This document shows, in pieces, positions 52,002-64,000 of a stretch of DNA of 64,000 nucleotides. Positions within the stretch are counted from its first letter, which is position 1. Every line of letters starts with the position of its first letter. Source of the stretch: Salvia splendens (Eukaryota; Streptophyta; Magnoliopsida; Lamiales; Lamiaceae); the NCBI RefSeq assembly GCF_004379255.2, contig NC_056035.1:38816773-38880772 (forward strand), given 5' to 3'. A model generated the notes under the pieces. It worked only from the letters and a program-made list of their open reading frames with translations, had not been told where the DNA came from and made no database searches. The position numbers were made by a program, and so were the translations under genes.

Positions 52002-52362
52002 TGCTGATTACTAGCGTCCAACTATATTAATTTACAAATAAAATATATAGTTACTAGTACACTAAATATCATTAAAACGTCAAAATATTGGCATAATTGA
52101 AATAATAAAAAAAAGACATTATTGAAATAAAAATTTGCATGATTTCAACTAAGTAATGCTGGAGTGGACCATGTTGGTCTAGGGTGCTGATTACTAGCGT
52201 CCAACTATATTAATTTACAAATAAAATATGTAGTTACTAGTACACTAAATATCATTAAAACGGCAAAATATTGGCATAATTGAAATAATAAAAAAAGACA
52301 TTATTGAATTAAAAATTTACATGATTTCAACTAAGTAATGCTGGAGTCGACCATGTTGGTCT
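52002..52362. repeat. Two-copy 183-bp tandem duplication
   Basis: The unit starting TGCTGATTACTAGCGTCCAA occurs at 52002-52184 and 52185-52362 with only a few differences (for example ATATATAG against ATATGTAG). It is a recent duplication of non-coding DNA with no recognised function. Confidence 0.92.
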
Positions 52363-54759
52363 TTATCACGTGTCGATTCAAGTCGAGCACCTTGATTGGG
52401 GGTTGTTCGCAGTCGATGAGTCAATTGTGTTTTCGTTTGCCCAATAAGGGATGCTGCCTATTTAACATCGATAATCATATTGTGCAAAGTGATGCATGGA
52501 TATATGACGGCAACTAGCACGTCTTTAAACCACAATATAAGCCATGCTGAAAAAATGGTTATAGTCACGAAATTTCCGTTATCATTGTGGATATTATCAT
52601 CGTTGACGTGTGAATCTGTATAGATTGATATGAATGATCACGCTCAAACACGCACATGCGTGAGGGTCACGTGTGCTCCGCCTTGCAAAGCACCCGTAAT
52701 CACGCCAAAGAACACAAACGTGTGAAAGCAATAAATATAAAGGTAAAACATCTGACAATGAAACGCAACTGATACAATGTTTTTTCCATAATTTGTTGAT
52801 TAATAAGAGTATGCACTTTTTAATTTTATAAACTATTTTATCCCTAATATGTGGGACCCGATCTCTACTAATAATACTTTCATTATTTTTTCTTTTTACT
52901 TTCTCTTACTCTATTAATTTTATAAAACCAGTGTCTAATCTAGAGTGCATATTCATATGGGACTCAATGAGTAGATTAGAGTTTGACTTAAAATGGCTAT
53001 GGGGCTAAACGATGAATAATTAGCTATCATCTCTTATAAATGTGAAAAATAAAATTATTTTATGATAATACATAATTGTATTACTCGATTACTAGATAGT
53101 ACGAATCCAAGGCGTGTTAACATGTTTTGATCATTCGGCAATTCGACTGAGTGTTTATATGATTCGGCTGTTTGAAATAGTCATATAAAGCCATAGGATT
53201 GGGTAGAAACTTCTCTCCTAACTAATTAAAATTAAATGAATTATCAGAACTATTTTTTTCCGTGAAATATTAGAACTACATTACAACAATGTTTCCTTTA
53301 TTAATGTAAATATATATTTTTTCAATTTAAAACGCTTACACTTTTTCAAATGAGAATTGTACTTATTGGGAGAACATATAACTATTTCTATTCCTTCGAT
53401 CATGATACATCCATCATAAATTTTGACGATTGAATAGTCTAAAAATAATTCTTACATTTGAATAATTCAAAAGCCACTTGGGTTATTTCAATTTTAAAAT
53501 GATTTAATCTAGACAAGTATACATCTTGATTAGTAGAAAGTTAATTTTTTTTAAATCATCATATCGCAGGCGAATAAATATGTAATGCATTAATTTATTT
53601 TGATATAATTATCGTTTTTTGTTGTCCTATCATAAAATAGTCATTTACTTTATGAATAATTATAATTATTCTTACTATTATTTCTAATACTTTATTATTT
53701 TTTTCTAGTTTATTCCATCTTCACATATTGATTTTTTATACTATTACTTTCATTTACTCTATTACCCAATAAATTAAACATTCATTTTTTAATATATATG
53801 GCTAAAATAAACATCTCTACTATGATTGACACAAGCAGATTACTAGTAATACTTATGAATCGATTTTAAATGAAATGTGCCAAACAAATTCAATTATGCG
53901 TATGCAATTTATGTCAATTTATCACAGCTCCATAATTACAAATCTATAATTCGATTTAACGAAAATAAACCAACTGTCTTTAATAAATGAGCCGTACTAA
54001 TATAATAGTATTATTGAAAGTATTTTATTATGGAACTGTTGTACGTACAAAAAAGTACCAGCTGTCCTGTATGAATGTGATGCTTACGCCGGCTTCCACT
54101 AATTACAATTAATTAATGAGCTAATTAATTTACTAATTCTGCTTCCCTTTAATAATTGTCATTATTGCCGAGTCACATTCAACTTTCTATATTTATATAT
54201 TGAAAAAAATATTTTTTTTGTTTACATCGATTTGTTTTTATTTTGATTTGTTCTGATTCCCAGTGTGTGGTCGAAACAAGATGCTTTTAAAACTAAGTCA
54301 TCGAAATCGATCACGATTCCTTAATTATTTACTTAAGTTTATGAGTTAATTTAATTTTGCTTTATATTAATAGTAGTATGCTTTTATAAACTAAGTGACC
54401 GAAATTGATCACGATGATAAGTAGAAAGGTCTAGGGTGAGCTTGGCTTACAGAAAATAGATTTTTTTATTTCATGTACATTTTTTGAATTTCTCATATAT
54501 TTATTTTAAATAATCTAAATGGGAAGGTTATATTATATATATAAATATTTTTAAATTGTAGTTTGTATGTGTGATTATTAGATGATTTAATTAGAATTAT
54601 CGAAACACTAACAATATTTATTATCTAATTTTGATCTTATTACTATTATTTTTTGGAAAATTAAAACGAAAGTATGACCAAATTTGGAGAAATTATAAAT
54701 AGATAAGATTAATTAGGGTAGAAATTATTAAAGTAGATTAAATTTGAAGAGTGATTCCA
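52363..54759. other. Gene-free spacer
   Basis: No protein or RNA gene is supported. The DNA is AT-rich and rich in stop codons in every frame. Confidence 0.5.
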
Positions 54760-55040
54760 TGTTTGTTCCGGTCCCTAGGGGTGCTTTTTGGCTCCATGTG
54801 TTTCATTGGTGTCGGGTGCTCTAAGTTTATTGTTGTTATCTTCTTTTTTTTATTATTGTCGTTGTTGCTTGTGTTTGTCTTAGTCGGATTAAGTTGTTGT
54901 CGTTTTACTATTTGATGTTTGATTGATGTTTTGCTATTGTTTTGTGTTTGGGGCTTTTGAGGTGTGACTTTTGACCACTTGTCACGAACCTTTAATCGTA
55001 ATATGGCTTATCTAACATATTTCTTTCGATAAAAATATAA
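54760..55040 (+). repeat. Possible LINE 3' tail remnant
   Basis: A T/G-rich stretch (repeated TTGTTGTT, TTTGTGTTTGGGGCTTTTGA) ends in CACTTGTCACGAACCTTTAA and an A-rich tract. The inverse of 60064-60320 has a similar T/G-rich run with CACTTGTCACAAACATTTTG. This style is that of plant LINE 3' ends, but no coding part is attached. Confidence 0.3.
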
Positions 55041-55548
55041 TATATGTATATAGATTTATTAAGTGCTCACCCCTATTGTTTTCCATGAATTCAAATAGAA
55101 CATACATTCTTTATATGATTTGGATGACAAAAAAATAACCATCATAGTTGGTCCTTACTTTGTTTCGACCAATAATCCTATAATTATAGTACTTCAGTAA
55201 TGAGCATAGCACCGACCGTGCAAACTTGTGTGTTTGACTGTAATAGGTCAAATATTTGAAAACATAAGCATGTTTTTTTTGTTTGACAAACTTATCTCGA
55301 GCTGCTTGAACATTTAAAATAATTATGTTTATTACTTATAAGTTGCATTCATTTGCCACTAGCATTAAGGATTGCATCATGGAAATTGTTAGGCTTTTAT
55401 TTTTTATGGATATTTCTGGGCTTTACTAAATCTTACTAAAGCGTGTCCCTCTATGGGCTAATATCATACAACTATCTCTCTATAGTTTATACTTTATTGG
55501 GCATAATGGGCCCAATTCTCTCCTTTAGATTCATAAAATTGACTTTTA

Positions 55549-55920
55549 GAGCATCAACGGTAGCGTGGAATTCCCCGCGAAATTCCTAAAAAACTTCCTG
55601 CCATGTCATACGGACTTCCCACTGCACTGCCACGCCATAAGGACTTCCCACTACACAGTGGCGGACATCCCCAAGGACTTCCCACAATTAAAAAAATTTA
55701 ATGCAATAAACGGAAATTTCGCGCGGACGTCCGTGGGAGTCAACGCAATGGCGGACGTCCGCACGCCCGTCGCGACGGAATTCCGCGTAACGCCGCGAAA
55801 CTGCGGTGTCCTCAGCGGAATTCCGTATCCGTGCATACCATGCACAATGGCGGACTTCCGCCGCGGAATTTCGGCACGCCGGTCGGAATTCTGTCGGGAC
55901 GGGCGCCATTGCTGATGCTC
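55549..55920. mobile_element. Harbinger-type MITE (372 bp), inverted relative of the 12.7 kb copy
   Basis: Ends GAGCATCAACGGTAGCGTGG and the inverse of GAGCATCAGCAATGGCGCCC, flanked by TTA on the left (55546-55548) and TTG on the right. Its reverse complement aligns with the element at 12681 over the GC-rich part (GCCATTGTGCATGGTATGCA shared) at about 90 percent by eye. It lacks most of the AT-rich centre of that copy. Confidence 0.87.
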
Positions 55921-56940
55921 TTGTAACCTTAACCTTTTCATCAACCCAAACACAAGGAGATAAGGGTTAAATTATCAATTTTGTTCCACTATTTTATACA
56001 AAAATGTCCCAATCTTAGGATAATTGCAAAACCATATCTAATGTTTCAATTCGAACTTAATATTTGTTGCCAAAAAAAAATCTAGACCAAATTGCTTCTG
56101 GACTTTGAAGGATACATTGAAATACTTCAGAAACAATTTGGTCCGAAAATTGTTTAGTGGGACATTTTGAAGCGAAAATTAAAATGTTGCGTACTTTTCT
56201 CTTAATTATTCTACTGTTGAGATATTTTCATTACGACATTAAAACACTAGAACAATGAAACAATCAAATATTGAATCAAAGAAAAATAAAGCTATCATCA
56301 AACCATTCATCTTTAATTTGACAGCTATAGAAAAATAAGTAAGATCCTACATTATAACGATCTCATTACTCATGCAATCATATTATTTGATCGTTCTCCC
56401 TATTTCACTGGAAATAATTTTTTTTATATGTATAAATATTCTACTTTTGAAATCATTAACAAGTGGAAGAGAGGTTGCGTACTTATACGTGGATGTGAAA
56501 AATAATGACCATTTATATTCCCTAAACATATTATTTTTGCAATTATATTGGTTTGCTGGCCCATACTATTTCAATGATTTATAAATCAATTTCACTATGA
56601 TTACTCTATCTATTTCCGAGACATTACTTTGCCATTTATTTTCAAAGAGTTTTTTTATGATTTTATTAGATTTATTTTATTTTACACTGCTCGTTTGCCT
56701 CGTGTTGTCTTGCTGGCTCTCTCAAGACTTGACTTATTCAACTGGATTACAGAGTTAGTATCCAAATTGTGTGTCACGAAATATTCAATGTTAGTTGTGA
56801 TGCTAAAATTTGTAGTACTGTATATTCTATAATTTGAGTCTTTGAGATGATAATTGCCTTATGATTCGTTATTATAATTCTCTCTTATTCCCATTATAAG
56901 CGAGCTACTTTTTTTTTTATCTTAGTTTTGGAAAATGATA
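55921..56940. other. Gene-free spacer
   Basis: No supported gene. Frames at 56372-56584 and 56629-56832 encode hydrophobic low-complexity peptides with no domain and sit in ordinary AT-rich DNA. Confidence 0.5.
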
Positions 56941-57161
56941 CTCTCTTCATCCGCTATTAGGAGTCATATTTCTTGGTGGCATGAGTTGTAAGAAATGTTA
57001 AGAAAAGTGGGTATAAAAGAATTAGTGGAATATGAGTCTTACCTGTATATATTAGTTTTAAATGAAATGTGAGACCCTATTATGGTAAAAGTGAACCGAG
57101 ACTCCTATTTGCGGACGGTCTAAAATGGAAAAACGGGACTCCTATTCGTGGACGGAGGGAG
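56941..57161. mobile_element. Stowaway MITE (221 bp)
   Basis: Ends CTCTCTTCATCCGCTATTAG and the inverted CGTGGACGGAGGGAG are flanked by TA (56939-56940 and 57162-57163). The right end carries a partial duplication of its own terminus (GACTCCTATTTGCGGACGG then GACTCCTATTCGTGGACGG). Confidence 0.85.
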
Positions 57162-57163
57162 TA

Positions 57164-59866
57164 TAAAGTAAAATAGTTGAAGTGAAGAGAATGTAACAAG
57201 AAAATAATATAGATAAGATTCTTCTTTACATTATTCGCCCTCTTACTTTACATTTTCTCAAATATAACTATTTTATATATAATTTTTTCAAAATGATCGT
57301 AAAAAAGAACTGTCTTGCTTAAATTTACAATGTTATTTATGTGTGTCCGTCAATATCGAAGGCTACAATCAAAGCAAGTTTGTTTCACTTCATGAAATAA
57401 AAAAACTAATACAAGTGCTAATTAATTTTTTACTAAGTTCCAGTAAGAAAAAGATAGATACCGAGGCATTTTAATTTGTTTATTTTCTGTCAGTTCAGAT
57501 CTTTAATTATTATATATTCAATTATTATAATTTTAATAAATATAATATTAGAATATTAAACTTTATATTTTTCGAGGAAATGGCTTATTCAAGATTTGCC
57601 ACTTGGGTCACATGTTTGGTTTCGTTAAAATCAACTCTTATTTACTCTCACGAATCAAGATAATCCATTAAGCTTGGCCCAATATATAGTACCATAAATT
57701 TCCGAAAGAGGTGAAGAAAAAAAGAAGTAAGAATAGTGAATAGTTGAGTACACATCATTTATAAGAATAAATTTAAAGGACACAATGAAAAAATAGTACT
57801 AGTAGTAATATTTTTATTGGACAAAGTAAGCACGTGATTCTAAAATATGTGTCAATAATATATGGAACTTGAAAATAATAGTATCAATATATTGCACTTG
57901 AATCGAATCAATATGTAAAATTTATCTTTAGTACTCCATAATCAAACCAAACTACATCAAGATAATGCAAATCGAATTTGATTTGCTTTGAGCCTTTGTC
58001 AATATTTAGTGACCACTTATCCTTGAATTAGCCATGTACATAAACGAATTTTAACAAATTTTTATTCTGCAATTTTATTGACAACTTTGTCAATATTTAG
58101 TGGCCACTTATCCTTGAACAAGAAGACTTCTGTGATTAAACAATTATATCAATATCATTTGAATAATTTATCTCATAAAAAAATATCCCTTTAGTGACCA
58201 CAAAACAACATGATATCATTATATTAAAAAAATAACGTTATTTAAAACTCAACAGTTATATAATGTTGATAACGTACGAGAAAACATATTGGACATGATA
58301 AAAGAGACATTCATTTGGTAGATACGATACTTGAAATGTTTGGTCATAAATGTTTAAGAAATTTGTGTGTGGACAGATGGACTCAAAAATACAGCGCGAC
58401 TTTTAACTTGATGCCCAACAATTTATTCAAATTCTCTCCTTTCCCATTTCAATAATTTGAGTCACGATGATTCATTTATTTATAATTTAATAAAAATTTT
58501 AATTTATATTACTCGTATTCCTTTTTAGATTGTTCCAACTAAGCTACATCATTTTTTTTTGGCAAAAAACCTATAATTCTTCGTCGTTCCGATTTTAAAC
58601 TAAAATCTATAATTTCAGTTCCGATTTAGAACTAAAAATTAGACACGTAACCGATCTAAATATAATGCATCACTAGTCACATAACTGTAATCTTCGAAAT
58701 CTTCATATCACGCAATTCCCCGATGACGTCACTCCAACACGTCACGTGCGATGATGTAATTGAATAATCGGAGACTTTAGTTTTACCATCGTCACTACTC
58801 ACAAATCACAATGCTTTATTTACAGGAGAAACACACACACTGAGCTGTTTCGGCCTCTTTTTCTATGTTTTCACATTCTTTAATTTAATAAACCTCTTTC
58901 GCTTTCCACTACAGAGGATTTTAAGTCGAGAAATACGTATTTGTGCATCACAAGAAAAAAGCTAATGTAACAAACATTTTTTGTAAGTGTAAATTTACTT
59001 TCAATGAAATTATAATTCACGTATAATCACACTTATGCAGACTAATTAAGTGACTCGATCCTTATTTTATTGATTGGCGGAGTAACATGAGCCTCATCGA
59101 TTAAGTGACTCGATTGAGTGCACAGTGACGGATATGAGAAATGAAACTCGTGAAATCAAATATAGTGAAATATATCGATGTGAGAGCCAAAAGGTAGGGA
59201 CGATCTGACGAATGTTGGCAATTTGGTAATAGGTGATGGACAAAGAATGTAAGTGAACCTCAACTGTAAAAGATGGGACGGAGCTGGTGCACTATGGAGT
59301 AAACATTAGCTCCAAAGGTTAAATTTAATGGAGTGTCCCGATTCATGAATCACCGAGAAATTCGGTCAGTCTGACCCGGATGTGGCATTGCTTGTGCATG
59401 TATATTATTGGAGGACATTTTGAGGCATGTGGAGCCGAAGTCGCTCTCTAGATTTGAATGTTGACTTAATTGCTAAAGTGGAAGAATGAGTGTGAGATCG
59501 AGGAATGTTGATTGTTGAACATTAACCAAACGGTTTTCGAAAACGCATAACACATTCATTTCTTAATAGATTATTATATCTTTATTATGTTATCACTATT
59601 TGTGAGTGTGCATGCATTGTGGGATGATCAACTCTGAATTATGATTCTTTTCCTATAAAGTTGAACGTGGAATGAGAGAGACATGCGGCATATCTTAGGT
59701 GGTAGATTTCCAAACTAATTAGAAGCATATGGCATTAATAGAAAGAAAAGGGTTAATTAATTTTCTATTTATCAAATGCTCCATATGTACTAATGATTAA
59801 TTATCTGCATAATTTAAGATAGTTACTTACTACTAGCTTCTTAAATTCAGAGTCCACATGATAAAT
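57164..59866. other. Gene-free spacer
   Basis: Mostly AT-rich. A better balanced stretch at about 59060-59520 (phrases such as GATCTGACGAATGTTGGC and GAGGACATTTTGAGGCATG) stands out and may be part of an old retroelement, but no protein reading supports a name. Confidence 0.45.
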
Positions 59867-60056
59867 GCCCCTTTCGTTCCTTGTTAATTGAGTCACTTCT
59901 TTCGGTACATAGTATGTTAAGTGAAGAGAGAAATGATAGATGAAGAGAGAATAAAGTAGGATATGATATTATATTTTGTTAAAAATAAAAATGACTTAAT
60001 TATTTTGGAACTTCCCGAGATAGAATAATGACTCAATTAACAAGGAACATAGGGAG
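59867..60056. mobile_element. Degraded Stowaway-like MITE
   Basis: Left CCCCTTTCGTTCCTTGTTAA and right TTAACAAGGAACATAGGGAG are inverse over 18 bases with few mismatches. The flanking TA is not clear on either side (TG and TG), so the edges or target site have changed. Confidence 0.7.
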
Positions 60057-60324
60057 TGCCACTTTTTTTAGTAAGAGATTAATGCTCAAAGGGGCAGACA
60101 AAATGTTTGTGACAAGTGATTTAGAGTCATATCGTAGACTCGAACAAAATAAAACAGTGTCAGACCCCTCAAACTAATACAGTATCAGACACCAACAAAA
60201 CACAAAATAACACCAAATACCTAATCTATCTAAAAACAAACAAAACCAACAACAATCGACAAAAACACAACAAAAAAATAACTCTAGATCATCCAACACC
60301 ACAAAAACAAAAGTATCGACCAGA

Positions 60325-60600
60325 CACTACAAAAAACTCGCAATTTAGTGACGGAAAATTAGCGAAATTAAGGCACTTCCCAAATTTGGTGACAAAGGGA
60401 ATATCGGCAGATCCGTCATTAAAAATCTTGTCAATAAAATATATTAGTGACGGATCCGTCCGTCACTAATATTACAATGATGAATGTCAAAGGCTGCTAC
60501 CACGGTAAGTTTGGTTTAGTGACGGACTATTCTGTCACCAACTAGTGGCTGATGTTTTTCAGTCATATATCCGTCACTAATGAACGATTTTTTTGTAGTG
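60325..60600. mobile_element. CACTA (En/Spm-type) MITE (276 bp)
   Basis: Starts CACTACAAAAAACTCGC and ends ATTTTTTTGTAGTG, the canonical CACTA termini, with the 3-bp duplication AGA on both sides (60322-60324 and 60601-60603). The interior repeats TTAGTGACGGA and its inverse several times, like the subterminal transposase-binding repeats of this superfamily. No protein. Confidence 0.92.
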
Positions 60601-60603
60601 AGA

Positions 60604-62208
60604 AAAGCATAGTTATGGGCAACAAACCTCTAGTATCCTCTCATATCGCTCACTTGATTAATCGACGGTTCTATTGTGGTGGGAAATTTCGGACTCCGGC
60701 TTCTAATCCACTACCAATACTGTCTTTTCATTTTGACTCAAATCTTTTGAACATCATTTTAGTTAGGGTTAGACCATGATATGTTGTAAAACATATAGAC
60801 CTAATAAATTCTTTTGTTTTCCCCATAATAAATTCTTTTTCTCAATAAAACCAAAGAAAACAAATAAGAAAAAACAGGTTAAACTTTCAAGTAGCGTTTT
60901 CACTTTGGACATAAACTATTTTCAACTTTCAATTTACGTTCCCCCGAACATAATAAAATATTTTCAATTAATATATCCGTATCAATTATAGATGAAGATA
61001 TGAGACCATATCAAGGAAACCACATCGAATCCTATTTGACGACCAAAATAACTTGTACAGTATAAATCAAATGTAAACAAATTAAATACACTTACCAGTT
61101 TAAAGTGATTGTGTGGTAACTTAGAGTCTTTTAAAAAGTATCTAGATAGCATAATTAATTAATCAATCAATTAATTAAAGCGACTTCTCTTATAAAAGCT
61201 TTTAAAGTGGACTGCTTTATTAAATCCACTATTAATTGGAAACTTCCCAGGTTATGAAATACAGTATTATGAATTACAGTATTTACATTTTTGTTATTTC
61301 TGATATACATACATTATCTTTAGTGTAGTACTGAAATATTCATGTTTATTTTCGAGTTAAAGTTAAATGTCGATAAATACTTTATAGTACAAATAAATTT
61401 TGAATATTGGTCATACTAATATACGTAGTCCCCCTTCTATTGAAGCAAAATTTATTGTCAGCGTTGTAGTTAATTTAAGCTATTGTAAATATGTGAATTT
61501 ATATATTGTTGATGTACTATTATTTTTATTCTGTTTTAATGACTTATTATACGGTCATATATACCACTGTTTAAACATTCAAACACAAAACGATAAGCTT
61601 CATTTTTTTTGTCTATTCTACATTGTGCTTAACCTATGAAGTTCAATTATAAAACAAAAGTTAAAAAAGCCAAATAAATAGATTGGACTAACTCACACAT
61701 AAATATGAGCACACATCCAAAACTAAAACTCTCAAAACCATTATCAAAGTCGAAGTGTGTCAGAGCAAAAATAACATGTCAGAATTGATTACTTGAAGAC
61801 CAATATCAAACCAAAAAAAAAGTGGCAAGAGAACAAGAAACACCTGCATTTAGACTTTGCCTTTTATGTTTAGATCAATTAATTGTTTCAATACATGAGC
61901 ACTAAAGCACCATAACTGAATTTCTCATAAATATAAAAACTCGTTTTGTAAATAGTAAGTAAGATGTGTGAGCTTGATTGAAAAAAGAAAATAAAATAAA
62001 ATAAAATTGTAAAGAGTATATAAATCGGAAAGCACGTTTATTTGTAGAAATGGTGACACAACGCGGCTTCTTGATGGATCTTTAAAATATGTAGCTTTTG
62101 TCATTGAATGAGCCCAGTGGGCCACTCCTTTTATAATGGGTCATATTTTCATATTCTCTCGCTCTAACTTAACCACCATTTCTCTGTCTTATTATTCCCT
62201 CCACCTTC
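60604..62208. other. Spacer and bHLH upstream region
   Basis: No gene is supported before the bHLH gene. The frame at 61400-61639 has no recognisable domain. The last 300 bp become richer in C and T toward the promoter. Confidence 0.5.
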
Positions 62209-62216
62209 TATAAATA
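62209..62216 (+). promoter_or_regulatory. TATA box of the bHLH gene
   Basis: TATAAATA lies 123 bp upstream of the ATG at 62339, with a CT-rich leader (CTCTCTCTCT near 62300) between. Position and sequence fit a plant core promoter. Confidence 0.7.
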
Positions 62217-62338
62217 CTCAGATTCCCAAACCCCAACCCAAGTTAATTCCACTCACTCATCATTCGGTTTCTTCTCCACCTCAAAATTACACTGTTCTCT
62301 CTCTCTAGGTCATAAACGCACACAAAATTCACCACATC

Positions 62339-63546
62339 ATGGACAACATGAACGACGACGACATCAAGAGCCTATTGCACAACAGTTTCATCCAAACCGA
62401 TGAACTTGGCAGGTATGTTGGTGTTGTTGCTCTCTGCAAAAATTCATGTTACTTATATGAAGAGGTTCTATATGTATGCATATTTATATGTGAGTGTGTT
62501 GCTTGAGATTGTCTCAGAAATTAAATCGGAACCTGAAACTGTCATGATCTTCGATTTCCTCACTTTTGCGAGAGAATTGATGAGAGAGAGGTTGAATCGA
62601 TAAAATTAAGTAGGATTGAGCATCGAGGTTTAGGTATACTACGGAAAAGGACAGTTACACAGCATTTTTTATGTTCTGGTGATCGGAATCAAACTGCTAT
62701 GATTTCGTGATTTTTTTCAAGTTTTTTTTTTCTCAATCACTGAATTTCCATTTCCATGCATAATTGAGTGCAGTTATTTCGAAGATATGTCTGTTGGTTA
62801 CTACGACTCGAGCTCGCCGGAGGGAGGGGTCGACCAGTCTGCCGCCTCCAAAAACATCGTCTCCGAGAGGAATCGGAGGAAGAAGCTCAACGAGAGGCTC
62901 TACGCTCTGAGAGCAGTGGTCCCCAACATCAGCAAGGTAGAACACGCATTTCGCGTGGTGTGACGTAATTAATTAATTAATTTAAGTTCTCGAATTAATT
63001 AATAATTCTCTCATGTGCAGATGGATAAGGCGTCGATCATCAAGGACGCGATCGAGTACATCGAGTCGCTGAACAACGAGGAGAGGCGGATCCAAGCGGA
63101 GATCCAGGAGCTGGAATCGGGCGGGGCTCCGGCTTTCTACTCGGATCATCAAGCTGAATCCACTGCGTATTCGGCTTCGCAGCCGATTAAGAGGAGTAGA
63201 ACGATGGATAATTACTACGATTCGTGTGTGTCGTCGACTTCTGCGCCGTCGTCTGCCTCCTACCCGATGCCGCCGTCGTCGTCTCCGATTGATCTCCTCG
63301 AGGTCTGTCTCTAGATCTCTCTCTCGATCCAGAATAGCATTAATTGTTACTTAAAATGATGGATTTGTGATGCAGTTGAGGGTGTCAAGTATGAAGGAGA
63401 AGACGATAGTGGTGAGCTTGACCTGCAGTAAGGGACCGGACACAATGGTGAAGCTGTGTGACATCTTTGAATCGTTGAATCTCAGAATCATCACCGCTAA
63501 TATCACTGCTTTCTCAGGGAGGCTTCTCAAGACTGTTTTCATCGAG
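62339..63546 (+). CDS. bHLH transcription factor, bHLH35-like, 3' end outside the window
   Basis: Exons 62339-62412, 62774-62936, 63021-63302 and 63376-63546, all GT-AG and in phase, encode 230 residues. A good donor follows at 63547 and no stop has been reached. The expected short last exon (acidic EEE plus KIETAI-like tail in relatives) is not found before 64000, so the gene is cut by the window. The basic region and HLH run from about 50 to 98 ([13 protein letters not shown], then [18 protein letters not shown]), with the Glu and Arg residues that contact an E-box. Residues 178-230 form an ACT-like domain ([20 protein letters not shown]). This arrangement is that of Arabidopsis bHLH35/bHLH27. 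It should act in the nucleus as a dimer. Targets are not known from sequence. Confidence 0.92.
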
Positions 63547-64000
63547 GTATGTCTCTCTCTCTCTCTCATCTTTTCAACATGGTTGGTCAGGTGGAGTTTG
63601 TTGTATATACAATTAGGAACGGATGAAATATCAACATTTTAATGATCTTCACAAATTAATTGTAGATTTTTGAAGATATGAAAGCTCAATTTTGTGTAGT
63701 TTATATATTCATGGCCGCCAAAAGCGTTTTCAATAATTGTACATACATATTCATTCATTTCTCACTCACTAACAAGATTTTGAAAAGGACTTGAAAGTAG
63801 GAAATCATAACATAATAGGAAAAAGAAGTACTATGTTGCTAAAAATATATGGCTATTATGGGTAGGGGTCTACTGTCCGGTTCCAAGAGAATCTAACAAC
63901 TTGGAACCTATTCATAATCGGCCTGATAAGTAAATTTATAGTTCTAGTTTAGAATTGATAATTGATGATTTCGGTCACTAGTTTAAAATTTGTGTCTTTT
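63547..64000 (+). other. Last visible intron of the bHLH gene
   Basis: Starts with the donor GTATGT and a CT microsatellite. No convincing acceptor followed by a family-like reading appears before the window ends. Confidence 0.6.

Noticed and set aside
59060..59520. Better balanced sequence suspected to be a gene fragment
   Set aside because: All frames have stops and no motif could be recognised; left as unexplained spacer.

Overview
This window is nuclear DNA of a flowering plant, most likely a eudicot. Genes are split by many GT-AG introns, and the spacers are AT-rich and full of MITEs. An intact plant copia retrotransposon is present, and the proteins match plant families (LBD, phosphoethanolamine cytidylyltransferase, DOT2/SART-1, galacturonokinase, SAUR, bHLH). 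The species cannot be named from this sequence. I found no tRNA, rRNA, CRISPR or bacterial-type feature.

Layout. (1) 388-834, minus: a two-exon LBD gene of the LBD23/24 type. (2) 3.8-5.3 kb: a PIF/Harbinger relic with a broken Myb-like ORF. (3) 7.8-12.2 kb, plus: a nine-exon ethanolamine-phosphate cytidylyltransferase gene (PECT1). A hAT-like MITE sits exactly on its exon 6 splice donor and a Stowaway MITE sits in intron 8. (4) 15.3-20.3 kb, plus: a twelve-exon DOT2/SART-1 splicing factor gene. (5) 21.96-34.09 kb, minus: a fourteen-exon galacturonokinase gene. Its last intron contains a complete, very young copia element (22349-27847) and a Stowaway MITE. The PECT1 and DOT2 genes point the same way; DOT2 and galacturonokinase are tail to tail. 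(6) 34.1-48.6 kb: no host gene, but a Mutator-like foldback MITE, a 1.6 kb foldback element in a TA microsatellite, a Harbinger MITE, Stowaway relics, a LINE fragment, a second Mutator-like element and a second Harbinger relic. (7) 48.7-49.2 kb, plus: an intronless SAUR gene. (8) 49.2-62.2 kb: a gene-poor stretch with a tandem duplication, a foldback MITE, a Harbinger MITE, Stowaways and a CACTA MITE. (9) 62.3 kb to the window edge, plus: a bHLH35-like transcription factor whose last exon lies outside the window.

The host genes do not form one pathway: phospholipid synthesis, splicing, sugar-acid salvage, auxin response and transcription are independent. What stands out is the interaction of mobile DNA with genes. 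The hAT element duplicated a splice donor, and the copia element separates the last galacturonokinase exon from the rest by about 6 kb. I found no convincing new biochemical system. The least explained object is the nested foldback element at 36277-37900.
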